A stretch of 64,000 bases of DNA from positions 2,480,001-2,544,000 of the forward strand of contig NZ_LT906453.1 of NCBI RefSeq assembly GCF_900187045.1. The letters are read 5' to 3'. This DNA is from Dermatophilus congolensis (GTDB lineage Bacteria > Actinomycetota > Actinomycetes > Actinomycetales > Dermatophilaceae). This document shows positions 43,862-52,079 of the stretch, in pieces. The notes below the pieces were generated by a model. That model ran no database searches and was not told where the DNA came from. It saw nothing but the letters and a program-made list of their open reading frames with translations. A program made the translations under genes and the position numbers. Positions within the stretch are counted from its first letter, which is position 1; every line of letters begins with the position of its first letter.

Positions 43862-43864
43862 CGG

Positions 43865-45190
43865 CTACTCACCTTTCCGCGTGCTTGCTCGTGTGTGTGC
43901 ACGCAATGTTCTTACTGCTCTGGCCATTGGTTCCCGAACTACGCGCGCGGTGGTGTGTTGCGTTTTCGTTGTCGGGGGGAGGTGGGGTGGTGTGGCTCCT
44001 GAGAGAGAGTCGTACACCGATAGGAGGGCTGCGCCGTCACTTTCCCAGCTGAGTTCGTGTTGTGCGGCTTGCACTGATTGGCACAAGTCGGAGTATTTGG
44101 CGATGGCTTCTCGGGTGGCCTGGACAAGGCTGTCTGAGTTGCCGGGGGTGTAGAGGGTACCAAGGTTGTATTTGCGGACGACGGCGGCGAGCTCACCGAT
44201 GTCGGAGGCAACCATAGGCACTCCAGCGCGGACGGCGTGGAAAAGTTTGTTGGGCAGGGCAAGCTCGTGGTTTTTCCAGCCGGGGGCAAGGGCTACCAGG
44301 ACCAGGCCACATTTTCGCAGGTGCGCGTCGACTTCGTCGGGGCTGGTGGGAGCAACGATGGTGGCTGCTCCGGTGTCGTGGCTGTTGAGCCAGGTGTTGT
44401 CCACTGGCCCCATGAGGCGAACCTCTATTCCTTCATTAGTCAGCGTTGTTGCGGCTGCTGCGGCAGTTTCGAGTTCGCGGTGGGCTCCGATACGTCCTGC
44501 GTAGATGATGCCGTGAGGTTTTTCGGGTAGATCGGGCAGGGCGGCGGTGATGTCTTCGGGCAGGGAGGGGAAAGAGTTACGGACCGTGGTGATGTGTGGC
44601 CAGTTGTTTTCTTTGTATTGCTGCCGCAGGGCCTCAGCGACGCCATCTCCGACGGTGATTACGGCTGCCGCCATAGCTGCGAGTTCACCTTCGAGGCGTC
44701 GCTCGTGTGCGTCTTGCAGTGGTGTGGGGCGGTATTCGCGGGAGCGTCCTGACCAGAACTCGTGGGTGTCGTAGATCAGCGGCACGGCGGCGTGTGCAGC
44801 AATCCTGACCCCCGCTTCCAGTGAGGTGAAGTCGTGGGCATGGACTACGTCGAATCCATCACCGTTGGTGGCCAGCTCGTGCGCGATATGTTCAGCGGCT
44901 TCACCAAATCTGGCGAAGGTGGAGTTGCGGTGAGTGGGGAGCATGACCCATCGAGCGAAGGCCATGGGGGGTGAGAGTTTACGGCCGGAGAGGGATTGGG
45001 CTCCTTGTTTGCGGAGCACGGAGGAGGCTCCGACAGAGGAGATGGTGACGCCAGGAGGCGGCACGAAGTCGCCGGGCACATTTTTCCCAATGATGTGAAC
45101 GGTGTGGCCGGCTGCGACGAGGGTTGCTGCTTCTTTGAGGACGCGAGCGTCAGTGGCCACCGCAGTGGCCACGATCATGAGACTTTTCAC
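43865..45190 (-). CDS. GT4-type glycosyltransferase
   Basis: This 441-residue protein starts at GTG 45190, overlapping the GT2 stop by 4 nt (GTGA). The N-half has IVATAVATDARVLKEAATL, HTVHIIGKNVP, VVHAHDFTSLEAGVRIA and YDTHEFWSGRSREY. The C-half has GIIYAGRIGAHRELETA, GLVLVALAPGWKNHELALPNK and AGVPMVASDIGELAAVVRKY. This is a GT-B/GT4 enzyme resembling the N-terminal part of the 891-residue protein. The C-terminal 45 residues are a basic Thr/Arg-rich tail. It belongs to the operon running from the LCP gene to the ABC exporter. Confidence 0.9.
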   Translation of the reverse strand: MKSLMIVATAVATDARVLKEAATLVAAGHTVHIIGKNVPGDFVPPPGVTISSVGASSVLRKQGAQSLSGRKLSPPMAFARWVMLPTHRNSTFARFGEAAEHIAHELATNGDGFDVVHAHDFTSLEAGVRIAAHAAVPLIYDTHEFWSGRSREYRPTPLQDAHERRLEGELAAMAAAVITVGDGVAEALRQQYKENNWPHITTVRNSFPSLPEDITAALPDLPEKPHGIIYAGRIGAHRELETAAAAATTLTNEGIEVRLMGPVDNTWLNSHDTGAATIVAPTSPDEVDAHLRKCGLVLVALAPGWKNHELALPNKLFHAVRAGVPMVASDIGELAAVVRKYNLGTLYTPGNSDSLVQATREAIAKYSDLCQSVQAAQHELSWESDGAALLSVYDSLSGATPPHLPPTTKTQHTTARVVREPMARAVRTLRAHTRASTRKGE

Positions 45191-46281
45191 CGTTGATCAA
45201 GCGTAGTCGCCGTGGCGCCTTCTTCGTTGTGCGTGGGAGAGACTTCGCGTAGTTCCTTTGGGCTGGTAATAAATCCGATGCCCCAGGACCAGTGCATGGT
45301 GGCGAGAACCGCAGGAAGGGTGGCGCGCACTTTTAGAGGTTCACCGCGGCTGGTTGAGAGGGATCCAGCCGTGATTCCAGCGAGGTAACCAGCGGGAACG
45401 ATCCAGGCTGGATGCCATACCGTTCCCAAAACAGTGGCTGCGACGGTGCCTAGGACCATGGCAGGGGGCGCCAGGTAGCGCAGGTTGATCGTGCCTTCAT
45501 GGGTGGCTGCCACGACTCTGCGCCACCGTCCATAGTTGCGGTACTGGGTAGCCAGGGCAGAGAAAGATCCCCTGGGGCGGTAGGTAACGGACAAGGCGGG
45601 GGTGAACCACACTGTTCCGCCTGCTTGGCGGATGCGGTGGTTGAGTTCCCAGTCTTGAGCGCGGGTGAAGTGGGGATCGTATCCGCCTGCTTTCTCAAGG
45701 GCTCGGCGACGGAAAACACCGAGGTAGACAGTGTCGGCAGGGCCGGCTTCTCCCCCGACATGGAAACGGGCGTTGCCAACACCGATTTTGCTGCGCATGG
45801 CGCATGCGACAGCTTTCTCGAAAGTGGTTCGCCCTTGGGCGTTCATGATGCCGCCAACATTGTCGGCGCCGACGCGTAGCAGTTCGGCAACAGCTAAGCG
45901 GATGTAGCCCTCGGAGAGTTCAGCGTGTCCATCTACGCGCACGATGATGGGGTGGTGGCTAGCGGCGATGGCCGCATTGAGTGCATCGGGGGTACGCCCT
46001 GAGGGGTTGTCGACGACGGTGACGCGTTCATCGGCAGCAGCGAGCGCGGCAGCGACCTCAGCGGTACGGTCTTTGCTGGGTCCGACTGCCAGGATAACTT
46101 CCACTTCGCCTGGGTATTCCTGAGCGAGCACTTGTTGTACGGCAGCCTCCAGGTGGTTCTCTTCGTTGAGAACCGGGATCATGACAGTGACTGGTGGCCA
46201 GCTTTCTTCAGGGGTGAATTGCCCTAGAGCATCGGCCGGTGGCGTTGAGTGCGTTGGGTTTTGGTTGCTCATCGAACTCAT
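45187..46281 (-). CDS. GT2-family glycosyltransferase
   Basis: This 364-residue protein starts at ATG 46281, overlapping the LCP stop (ATGA) with GGCAGG just upstream. A GT-A fold is shown by VTVMIPVLNEENHLEAAVQQVL (read in parts), VILAVGPSKDRTAEV, IIVRVDGHAELSEGYI and the acceptor-side TRAQDWELNHRIRQAGG. Hydrophobic helices near 270-330 suggest membrane association. It is a paralogue of the GT2 at 23.5-24.5 kb: both share VRVDGHA, a final basic/hydrophobic region and an HWSWGIGF or HYGWGIGF element near the C-terminus. Confidence 0.92.
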   Translation of the reverse strand: MSSMSNQNPTHSTPPADALGQFTPEESWPPVTVMIPVLNEENHLEAAVQQVLAQEYPGEVEVILAVGPSKDRTAEVAAALAAADERVTVVDNPSGRTPDALNAAIAASHHPIIVRVDGHAELSEGYIRLAVAELLRVGADNVGGIMNAQGRTTFEKAVACAMRSKIGVGNARFHVGGEAGPADTVYLGVFRRRALEKAGGYDPHFTRAQDWELNHRIRQAGGTVWFTPALSVTYRPRGSFSALATQYRNYGRWRRVVAATHEGTINLRYLAPPAMVLGTVAATVLGTVWHPAWIVPAGYLAGITAGSLSTSRGEPLKVRATLPAVLATMHWSWGIGFITSPKELREVSPTHNEEGATATTLDQR

Positions 46282-47924
46282 CCTGCCGAACACACAGCTG
46301 CGAGATCCTCGGTCATGCCGGTCGAGGCGCTGCTGGAGCCACTAGGGCGGGGTGATGCGGTTGTGGTGGAGCGAGAACCGCGGGTGGGGTGTGCACTGCT
46401 CGTGCTGCTGCCGGTGGCGCGCTGTTGTCCGGGAGCACCGGGGATGTTTTCTCCGCGGGGGGAGATGACGTTGTCGTTCTTGAGGCCGTTGGTGGAGTGA
46501 GGGCTGTGGCTTGCTGATGCGCGGGGGGTCGAGCTAGCTCGGGAGGAGGAGCTTGCGGATTGTCCAGCGCGTTCGGTCTTGGCGATAGCTTCAGCGACTT
46601 TGTTGCGGATCACCTGGGGATCGTATTTCCAGGGGTTAATGATCGGCGGGGTGAAGTTGACGCTGGTCATTTTCTGGTCGCGGGCTTTGATTGCCAGGTC
46701 GCTCATGGTGCCTAGTTGGGAGGCAGGAATGTCGGTGCCGAGGGTGCTTCCGGCAGCGCCAGCAAGTTCTTGGTATTTGGTGATGACTGTTGCTGGGTCG
46801 AGCTGGTGGAGCATTGAGGTCATGACGCATTGTTGGCGTTGCATGCGCTCGTAGTTGCTGGAGCCCTCGCGGGAGCGGGCGTACCAGAGGGCGTGATATC
46901 CGTCGAGGTGCTGGTGACCGGGCTGGATGTACCCCTTGATGCGGGAGGTTCCGCCGCCGATGGGGGTTGCTTTACGGACGTCAACATCGATGCCGCCGAC
47001 GGCGTCGATGAATCGTTGGAATCCTTTGAGGTCGACGAGTGCGTAGTACTGAATGTCGATACCGGAGAGGGATTCGATGGCTTCTTTGGTGGCTAGGACG
47101 CCGACGTCTCCGGAGTTTGCGGGGAATTTGGAGGCGTTTTGGTGGGCCCAGGTGTAGAGGCCGTTGAGGAGGCATTTGTCGCCGCAGTTCCACCCTTGGG
47201 GCATGAGCCTGCTCATAGTGGTTCCGGGGCGGAAGTTGATGTTTTCGGTGTCGCGGGCGAAGCCGAACATGGCGGTGCGGCCGCTGTCTGCGTCGATGCT
47301 GGCGAGCATGATGGTGTCTGGGCGTAGGCCTTCACGGCTTGCGCCTGAGTCGCCGCCGAGCAGGAGAATGTTGTAACGGCCTTGTACTGGTTTAGCGGCC
47401 ATTCCTGTGCCAAACATTCCAGAAACAGCAGAGGCGCCGACGCGGATGACGTTGGCGCTCCAGGTGAGTGTGCCGCAGGAGATGACCATAAGCATCGCGG
47501 CCAAAAGTGAGACCCCGAGGCGAGTTCGTTTGGGGAGGGTGCCTGGACGGCTGAGGCGGACGGCATCGATGAACAGCCATGCCCAGCCGATGGCGCAGGC
47601 TAATACGACCGCTGCGAGTCCCCACAGCACGGGTGGCCTCGCGAAGGTGTTGATAACGAAGGCTCGGTTGTAGAAAAACAGACCGATAATGACTGCGGCG
47701 GCGAGCACGAACAGGATGAGTAGGCGTATGACGAACCGCCCCAGTCGTTTGTTGCCGCCTACAAGCTGGGCGCTTCCCGGCGCGAACTGGGTTAACCAGA
47801 TGAGCGTGTAGGCACGGCGACGGCGCACGGCTGCCGTTGCCGTGTCCGGCGACGACAACGCCTCGGTTCCGCCGCGGCCCACTAGGGACTGTTCCTCGGA
47901 TGTGCGCTTGGGGTCACTGGTCAT
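46278..47924 (-). CDS. LytR-CpsA-Psr (LCP) family cell-wall glycopolymer ligase
   Basis: This 548-residue protein starts at ATG 47924. An N-terminal cytoplasmic stretch (1-63) is followed by three hydrophobic helices (about 64-85, 95-118, 136-158). The LCP domain runs from about 185 to 370: YNILLLGGDSGASREGLRPDTIML (read in parts), FGFARDTENINF, GIDIQYYALVDLKGFQRFIDAVGGIDV and DGYHALWYARSREGSSNYERMQRQQ. The Asp and Arg residues match the pyrophosphate-lipid-binding set. A long Ser/Thr-rich tail (about 450-548) follows. It should attach an undecaprenyl-linked glycopolymer to peptidoglycan outside the membrane. It heads the glycan operon of 38-48 kb. Confidence 0.94.
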   Translation of the reverse strand: MTSDPKRTSEEQSLVGRGGTEALSSPDTATAAVRRRRAYTLIWLTQFAPGSAQLVGGNKRLGRFVIRLLILFVLAAAVIIGLFFYNRAFVINTFARPPVLWGLAAVVLACAIGWAWLFIDAVRLSRPGTLPKRTRLGVSLLAAMLMVISCGTLTWSANVIRVGASAVSGMFGTGMAAKPVQGRYNILLLGGDSGASREGLRPDTIMLASIDADSGRTAMFGFARDTENINFRPGTTMSRLMPQGWNCGDKCLLNGLYTWAHQNASKFPANSGDVGVLATKEAIESLSGIDIQYYALVDLKGFQRFIDAVGGIDVDVRKATPIGGGTSRIKGYIQPGHQHLDGYHALWYARSREGSSNYERMQRQQCVMTSMLHQLDPATVITKYQELAGAAGSTLGTDIPASQLGTMSDLAIKARDQKMTSVNFTPPIINPWKYDPQVIRNKVAEAIAKTERAGQSASSSSRASSTPRASASHSPHSTNGLKNDNVISPRGENIPGAPGQQRATGSSTSSAHPTRGSRSTTTASPRPSGSSSASTGMTEDLAAVCSAG

Positions 47925-48403
47925 AATGAAACTAGTATCCGCACAAAGACCGTATGTATCCGAAAGTCCCGCTGAACGTCTTCCGAGAATGGGGTGGACG
48001 CAGCCCCCCTATGTCGTGTATTAGACGCGCAGTTTTTGTGGAATTTACCTCTCTCTGTAGTGCGCTAGAGGCTAAGCAGTGCTTGAGATGACAGGGCAAA
48101 GAAAAAATATGCTCGGAGTCTTTCGTCAGCGTATGGCGCATTTTTAACCGGAAGTGTCCCGTCTCTGCCGAGGCTAAAGCTGCGCTTTTGAGGCGCAGCT
48201 AGCTGCGCCTGGAGCCTGTTTGTCTTGCATTACGTGGCGTCATCAGCACCCGTTTCAGTGACTTCGCATCGAAAGATGCAGACCAAAAAACACCCCATCG
48301 ATGACGTACATCTATGCCCCACAGCATTTTTCGCTGTACGTGAACTCGCGTGGTGGGTACGTGTTGGCAGGACTACCTGGCCTCGATTGCTCTTTCTTTA
48401 CTT
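47925..48403. other. Intergenic region with overlapping palindromes
   Basis: This 479-nt gap lies upstream of the LCP gene and at the end of the histidine phosphatase gene. It is more A+T-rich than its surroundings and contains a perfect 20-bp palindrome at 48191-48210. It also has the overlapping stem AGCTGCGC (48178-48185) with GCGCAGCT (48193-48200), so two exclusive hairpins are possible. The LCP promoter must lie near its left end. No convincing gene was found; a 64-codon plus-strand frame (48225-48419) has no coding look. Confidence 0.5.
48191..48210. repeat. 20-bp perfect palindrome
   Basis: The sequence reads AGGCGCAGCT followed by its reverse complement. It shares the element GCGCAGCT with a second stem just upstream (48178-48200). 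It could be a regulator site or a terminator downstream of the histidine phosphatase gene on the minus strand. Confidence 0.6.
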
Positions 48404-49051
48404 CTACTCATTTTCGTAGATCGGCGTGGCGGGGAGCGGCTCACTGACGCCTAGAGGGCGGTCTCCCCAGTGCGCGAGGCTCCATTGCCCTGGTTTGCCG
48501 ACAATGTCGACCGCCGCTGTGTTGGCAAGTGAGTTTTTTACGACGTAGTCGAATTCGACTCCCCGGACGAACATGGCGGTCCAGCCACGTATCACCGCGC
48601 CATGGGAGAAGACAACAGCCGTTCCATCTTCACCCACGTGCTGATAAATCTCCTCTAGAACCTGGTTGTAACGATCTGCCACGTTTTGTCCGGTTTCACC
48701 ATTGACTTTGCTGGTTGTGAAGTCGTCTTTCCAGCTAATAAGCATCCCGTGATAGCTCTCCAGTGCCTCCAAGTCGCCTCGCATTTCGAGATCTCCAGCA
48801 GAGATTTCGCGCACTCCCTGGCGGATCCATGGCGTGAGGTTGCGCTGGGCGGCTAGTGGTGCCGCTGTTTGCTGAGTGCGCACGAGGGTGGAGGTAACGA
48901 TGAGGTCGATGTCGACATCAGCAAGGGCTGCGGGGATGGCATTGGCTTGCTCTATCCCCAAGTCGGTCAGATCTGCTCCGGGCTCTGCGGTATCCAGCAG
49001 CATGTCGATGTTGGAACTGGTCTGTCCGTGGCGGATGAGGATGAGGCGCAT
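48404..49051 (-). CDS. Histidine phosphatase family protein (phosphoglycerate-mutase-like)
   Basis: This 215-residue protein starts at ATG 49051. It begins RLILIRHGQTSSNID, the RHG catalytic motif with His8, has SALV-like TSTLVRTQQTAAPLA, a Glu in VREISAGDLE, and the second catalytic His in VVFSHGAVIRGW. Members hydrolyse phosphate esters; the substrate is unknown. The gene is 51 nt downstream of the TrkA gene on the same strand. A second, divergent member lies at 57366-58016. Confidence 0.92.
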   Translation of the reverse strand: MRLILIRHGQTSSNIDMLLDTAEPGADLTDLGIEQANAIPAALADVDIDLIVTSTLVRTQQTAAPLAAQRNLTPWIRQGVREISAGDLEMRGDLEALESYHGMLISWKDDFTTSKVNGETGQNVADRYNQVLEEIYQHVGEDGTAVVFSHGAVIRGWTAMFVRGVEFDYVVKNSLANTAAVDIVGKPGQWSLAHWGDRPLGVSEPLPATPIYENE

Positions 49052-49102
49052 GCGCTCATTCTCTCCTGTAGGCCTGAGGATGAGCTAGGCGCTGTTGCGG
49101 TT

Positions 49103-49801
49103 TCAGCTTCGTGAGTCTTCAGGATCATCGTGCGGCAGGGCGGAGAATTTCTCTACTGCTTTGACGCTGCCGGAAATGATGAGTTCATCGCCGCGGTGGG
49201 CGATCGTTTCGGACTCGGCGTAGGTGAAGGATTCTCCTTCGCGTTTGATACCAACGATGGTGATGCGGTAGCGCGAACGGATATCTGAGCGCGAGAAGGG
49301 CACTCCCCACAAAATCGCAGGCGCGGTGGTGCGGGCGAGGGCGTACCCCTCGAATTCGAGGTAGTCCGAGAGCGATCCGACGATTTGATGGGCAACGCGT
49401 TTGCCCATGTCACGTTCGGGGTAGACGACGTGGTGGGCCCCGACGCGTTCGAGGATGCTGCCGTGTTTGTCGGTGACTGCTTTTGCCCAGATCTCTTCTA
49501 CGCCAATCTCAGATAGAGACAGGACGGTTAGGACGCTGGCTTCGATGTCGGTTCCGATGGCGACAACGGCTCGGTCAAAACTGCTGACGCCGAGTTGATT
49601 GAGGGCTTCACTGTCGGTGGCGTCGGCTTGGACTACGTGGGTGAATTCACCAGCGAATCGCTGGACTAGGTCAGCATCAGAGTCAATGGCCATGACTTCT
49701 TTTTCCATTTTGACCAGGCTTTGGGCTACTGAAGAGCCGAAGCGCCCCAGGCCGACGACGAGGATGGATTCAGGTTCGCGTGCCATTCGGCGAGGCCACA
49801 T
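49103..49801 (-). CDS. TrkA-family potassium channel/uptake regulator (RCK protein)
   Basis: This 232-residue protein starts at ATG 49801, 7 nt after AAGGAG. Residues 12-130 form the RCK-N Rossmann domain with ILVVGLGRFGSSVAQSL, AIDSDADLVQ, VVQADATDSEALNQLG and AVVAIGTDIEASVL. Residues about 150-225 form the RCK-C ligand domain. It should bind NAD or adenine nucleotides and gate the TrkH protein encoded 35 nt upstream on the same strand. The length fits the KtrA/CeoB type. Its gene is followed by the histidine phosphatase gene. Confidence 0.94.
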   Translation of the reverse strand: MWPRRMAREPESILVVGLGRFGSSVAQSLVKMEKEVMAIDSDADLVQRFAGEFTHVVQADATDSEALNQLGVSSFDRAVVAIGTDIEASVLTVLSLSEIGVEEIWAKAVTDKHGSILERVGAHHVVYPERDMGKRVAHQIVGSLSDYLEFEGYALARTTAPAILWGVPFSRSDIRSRYRITIVGIKREGESFTYAESETIAHRGDELIISGSVKAVEKFSALPHDDPEDSRS

Positions 49802-49836
49802 ATGGTTCTCCTTGGGTTGGTGTTATGCCGTGTGCG

Positions 49837-51177
49837 TCAGCCGACGATGGGCGCTTCGTTGGGTAGGTGGTAGTGGCGTTGTCTGGTGCGCAGCGCCAAA
49901 GCGGAGGCAACAGTGACGGTGCCGACACGTCCGATGAACATCAGCACCATCAGGAGTACCTGCCCCCCTGGGGGCAGGTCAGGGGTGATGCCCAGGGATA
50001 GTCCACAGGTGGCGAATGCTGATACCACGTCGAAGAGTACGGCGATGAGTGGAAGTTCAGTGAGTGAAACGAGGATGACGGCGCTTGCAGTAACGACGCC
50101 GACTGATAGGAGCGCGATCGCGAGGGCTTGTCGGATGGTGGCATTGGAGACGCTGCGGTGCCCGACGGTGACATCGTGTTCGCCGCGAATTTCGGCGAGG
50201 ATCACAAAGGCCAGGAGGAAGAAGGTGGATACTTTCAGGCCTCCGGAAGTTCCTGCAGATCCTCCACCGATAAACATCAGGACGATGGTTGCAACGGTGG
50301 ACTCGTCAGTGATTTGGGCGTAGTCAACAGCGCTGAATCCTGCAGAGCGGGGCATGATTCCTCCGGCGAGGGCACCATTGATCTTTCCCATCACATTAAG
50401 TGGGCCCAGTGTGCCGGGGTTGTTCCATTCGAAAAGCGCGAAATAGCTCACGCCAACAACCATGAGGAAAAGGAACCCCCAGAAGGTCAGCCGCATATGG
50501 ACGCTCCAGTGGTGGGGACGTCGCCATTTGTTTTGCAGCTCGAATAGGACGGGGTAGCCAAGGCTGCCGAGGATGATGAGCAGGAACAGCGGCCACATAA
50601 TCCAGGGGTCACCGACATACTTAACCAACCCGGCGTCGGGGGTGAACCCTGCGTTAGTGAACCCCATGGCGGAGTAGAAAAAGCCGTGGAGTACAGCACC
50701 GCTGAAGGGTTCCCCGCGAATGAGCAGCCGGATGGTAAGGATGATGCCGGCGAGGATTTCGAGGGTGAGCATGACAGCGGCGATGCGGGTGATAACGCGG
50801 CGCACTTCACCGAGGGTGCGGGTTTGTTTTTCTGTTTGAGCGACGAGAGTTCCGGTTAGGTCCAGGCGGCCGTTGATGGCTAGGGCGAACAGTGTGGCCG
50901 CAGACATGATGCCGAACCCGCCGAGTTGGGTAAGGACGATGATGACGGCTTTACCGAAGGGGGTCCAATAGGTCGCGGTGTCGACGACGGTCAGGCCGGT
51001 GATACAGGTGGCAGAAACGGCCGTGAAGGCCGAGGCGAGGTAGTCGACTTCGCCTGGGTGAGAGATCGGTAGAGCCAGTAGTGCTGTCCCGAGGGCCATG
51101 AAGAGGATGAATGCCACGGGGACGAGGCGGACTGGGGAGGCGAGCCATCGTCCTTGTCGACGCCAGAGGCTAACCAC
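49837..51177 (-). CDS. TrkH/KtrB-family potassium transporter
   Basis: From GTG 51177 this is a 446-residue protein; the start sits 3-4 nt after AGGAGGA, a little tight, while the long upstream frame looks non-coding. It has about eight to ten helices with four pore loops, for example AVSATCITGLTVVDT, FYSAMGFTNAGFTPD, IMPRSAGFSAVDYAQ and VVSAFATCGLSLGITPD. The pore loops contain the key glycines of the selectivity filters. It should take up K+ (or Na+/K+) with the RCK protein encoded next to it. Confidence 0.93.
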   Translation of the reverse strand: MVSLWRRQGRWLASPVRLVPVAFILFMALGTALLALPISHPGEVDYLASAFTAVSATCITGLTVVDTATYWTPFGKAVIIVLTQLGGFGIMSAATLFALAINGRLDLTGTLVAQTEKQTRTLGEVRRVITRIAAVMLTLEILAGIILTIRLLIRGEPFSGAVLHGFFYSAMGFTNAGFTPDAGLVKYVGDPWIMWPLFLLIILGSLGYPVLFELQNKWRRPHHWSVHMRLTFWGFLFLMVVGVSYFALFEWNNPGTLGPLNVMGKINGALAGGIMPRSAGFSAVDYAQITDESTVATIVLMFIGGGSAGTSGGLKVSTFFLLAFVILAEIRGEHDVTVGHRSVSNATIRQALAIALLSVGVVTASAVILVSLTELPLIAVLFDVVSAFATCGLSLGITPDLPPGGQVLLMVLMFIGRVGTVTVASALALRTRQRHYHLPNEAPIVG

Positions 51178-51554
51178 ATGTCCTCCTGGGGGTGCACGGC
51201 GTGTGCCGCTTGCGGGGGTGCCCGCGCATCCCGTCACCACCTTTTCGCCCTGTCGAGGTTCCCGCGTGCGCGGGTCTTTTCGATTGTGCCAGCAGATAGT
51301 GGGGCTCTTCACCCTGGGTTGCAGCAGCGGAGTTGGCTTGGCATTGCTCAGGGTGGTTTGTGGAGCCAAGAGTGCGCAGGGTCGTTAGATAGGGGCGGCT
51401 TTTAGGGGGTTGACCGGCACAGATGCCGCCGTTTTGCTGCTTGGCCTGTTTGTCACATATGCTTCTTCATGTCCTCGCGGGGCCAACCGGAACTTAATCC
51501 GGTGCAGTTCACTGCATCAGAGATAAAAGACCTGGTAGAAACCGTAAGGAAAGG
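51178..51554. other. Intergenic region before the tRNA cluster
   Basis: This 377-nt stretch contains the start region of the potassium transporter gene and the promoter of the tRNAs. A short dyad TGCAGT (51503-51508) / ACTGCA (51511-51516) lies about 40 nt before tRNA-Glu. No gene was seen. Confidence 0.4.
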
Positions 51555-51627
51555 GTCCCCATCGTCTAGCGGCCTAGGACTCCGCCCTTTCACGGCGGCA
51601 ACACGGGTTCAAATCCCGTTGGGGATG
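51555..51627 (+). tRNA. tRNA-Glu (TTC)
   Basis: 73 nt folding into a cloverleaf. The acceptor GTCCCCA pairs with TGGGGAT (one G-U pair). The anticodon stem CCGCC/GGCGG encloses loop CTTTCAC with anticodon TTC, and the T arm holds GGTTCAAATCC. No CCA is encoded. First of three clustered tRNAs. Confidence 0.95.
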
Positions 51628-51750
51628 CGCAGAAGAGCTGATTGGCACGAAGCACACACGATGTGCTTAGATAAACTAGTCGCTCAGAGCAACACAGCAA
51701 AGAACTTGCTGATGAGAAGAGATTCTCGGAAGAAAGTTCAATGCAGTCTA

Positions 51751-51827
51751 GGCCCCGTAGCGCAGTTGGTTAGCGCGCCGCCCTGTCACGGCGGAGGTCG
51801 CCGGTTCGAGCCCGGTCGGGGTCGCCA
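51751..51827 (+). tRNA. tRNA-Asp (GTC)
   Basis: 77 nt including an encoded CCA. The acceptor GGCCCCG pairs with CGGGGTC (one G-U pair). The anticodon stem CCGCC/GGCGG encloses loop CTGTCAC with anticodon GTC, and the T arm has GGTTCGAGCCC. A strong hairpin follows. Confidence 0.95.
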
Positions 51828-51838
51828 GTTCTTTTGGC

Positions 51839-51875
51839 AATCGCTCTCTTGATCTCTTGAATCAAGAGAGCGATT
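51839..51875 (+). terminator. Terminator after tRNA-Asp
   Basis: A 15-bp perfect stem (51839-51853 with 51861-51875) with a 7-nt loop follows the tRNA by 12 nt. Confidence 0.75.
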
Positions 51876-51924
51876 CTGTACCAGCCACTCTGTATGGCAA
51901 GAACTGACAGGAAAATATTCCTGC

Positions 51925-51998
51925 GGCCAGGTAGCTCAGTTGGTACGAGCGTCCGACTGAAAATCGGAAGGTCGGCGGTTCGACCCCGCCCCTGGCCA
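51925..51998 (+). tRNA. tRNA-Phe (GAA)
   Basis: 74 nt. The acceptor GGCCAGG pairs with CCTGGCC. The anticodon stem TCCGA/TCGGA encloses loop CTGAAAA with anticodon GAA, and the T arm contains GGTTCGACCCC. It is followed within 6 nt by a classic terminator. Confidence 0.95.
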
Positions 51999-52003
51999 CA
52001 AAC

Positions 52004-52039
52004 AAGCCCGAGATCACATTCCATGATCTCGGGCTTTTT
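52004..52039 (+). terminator. Terminator after tRNA-Phe
   Basis: A 13-bp perfect stem (52004-52016 with 52024-52036) is followed by a T run ending at 52039. This is the clearest intrinsic terminator in the window. Confidence 0.85.
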
Positions 52040-52079
52040 CATGCCCTTACAGCATCACCATCAGCAGAGAACACGGCGC

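Noticed and set aside
48225-48419. 64-codon plus-strand reading frame in the LCP upstream region
   Set aside because: It has no ribosome site, no recognisable motif, and overlaps the end of the histidine phosphatase gene.
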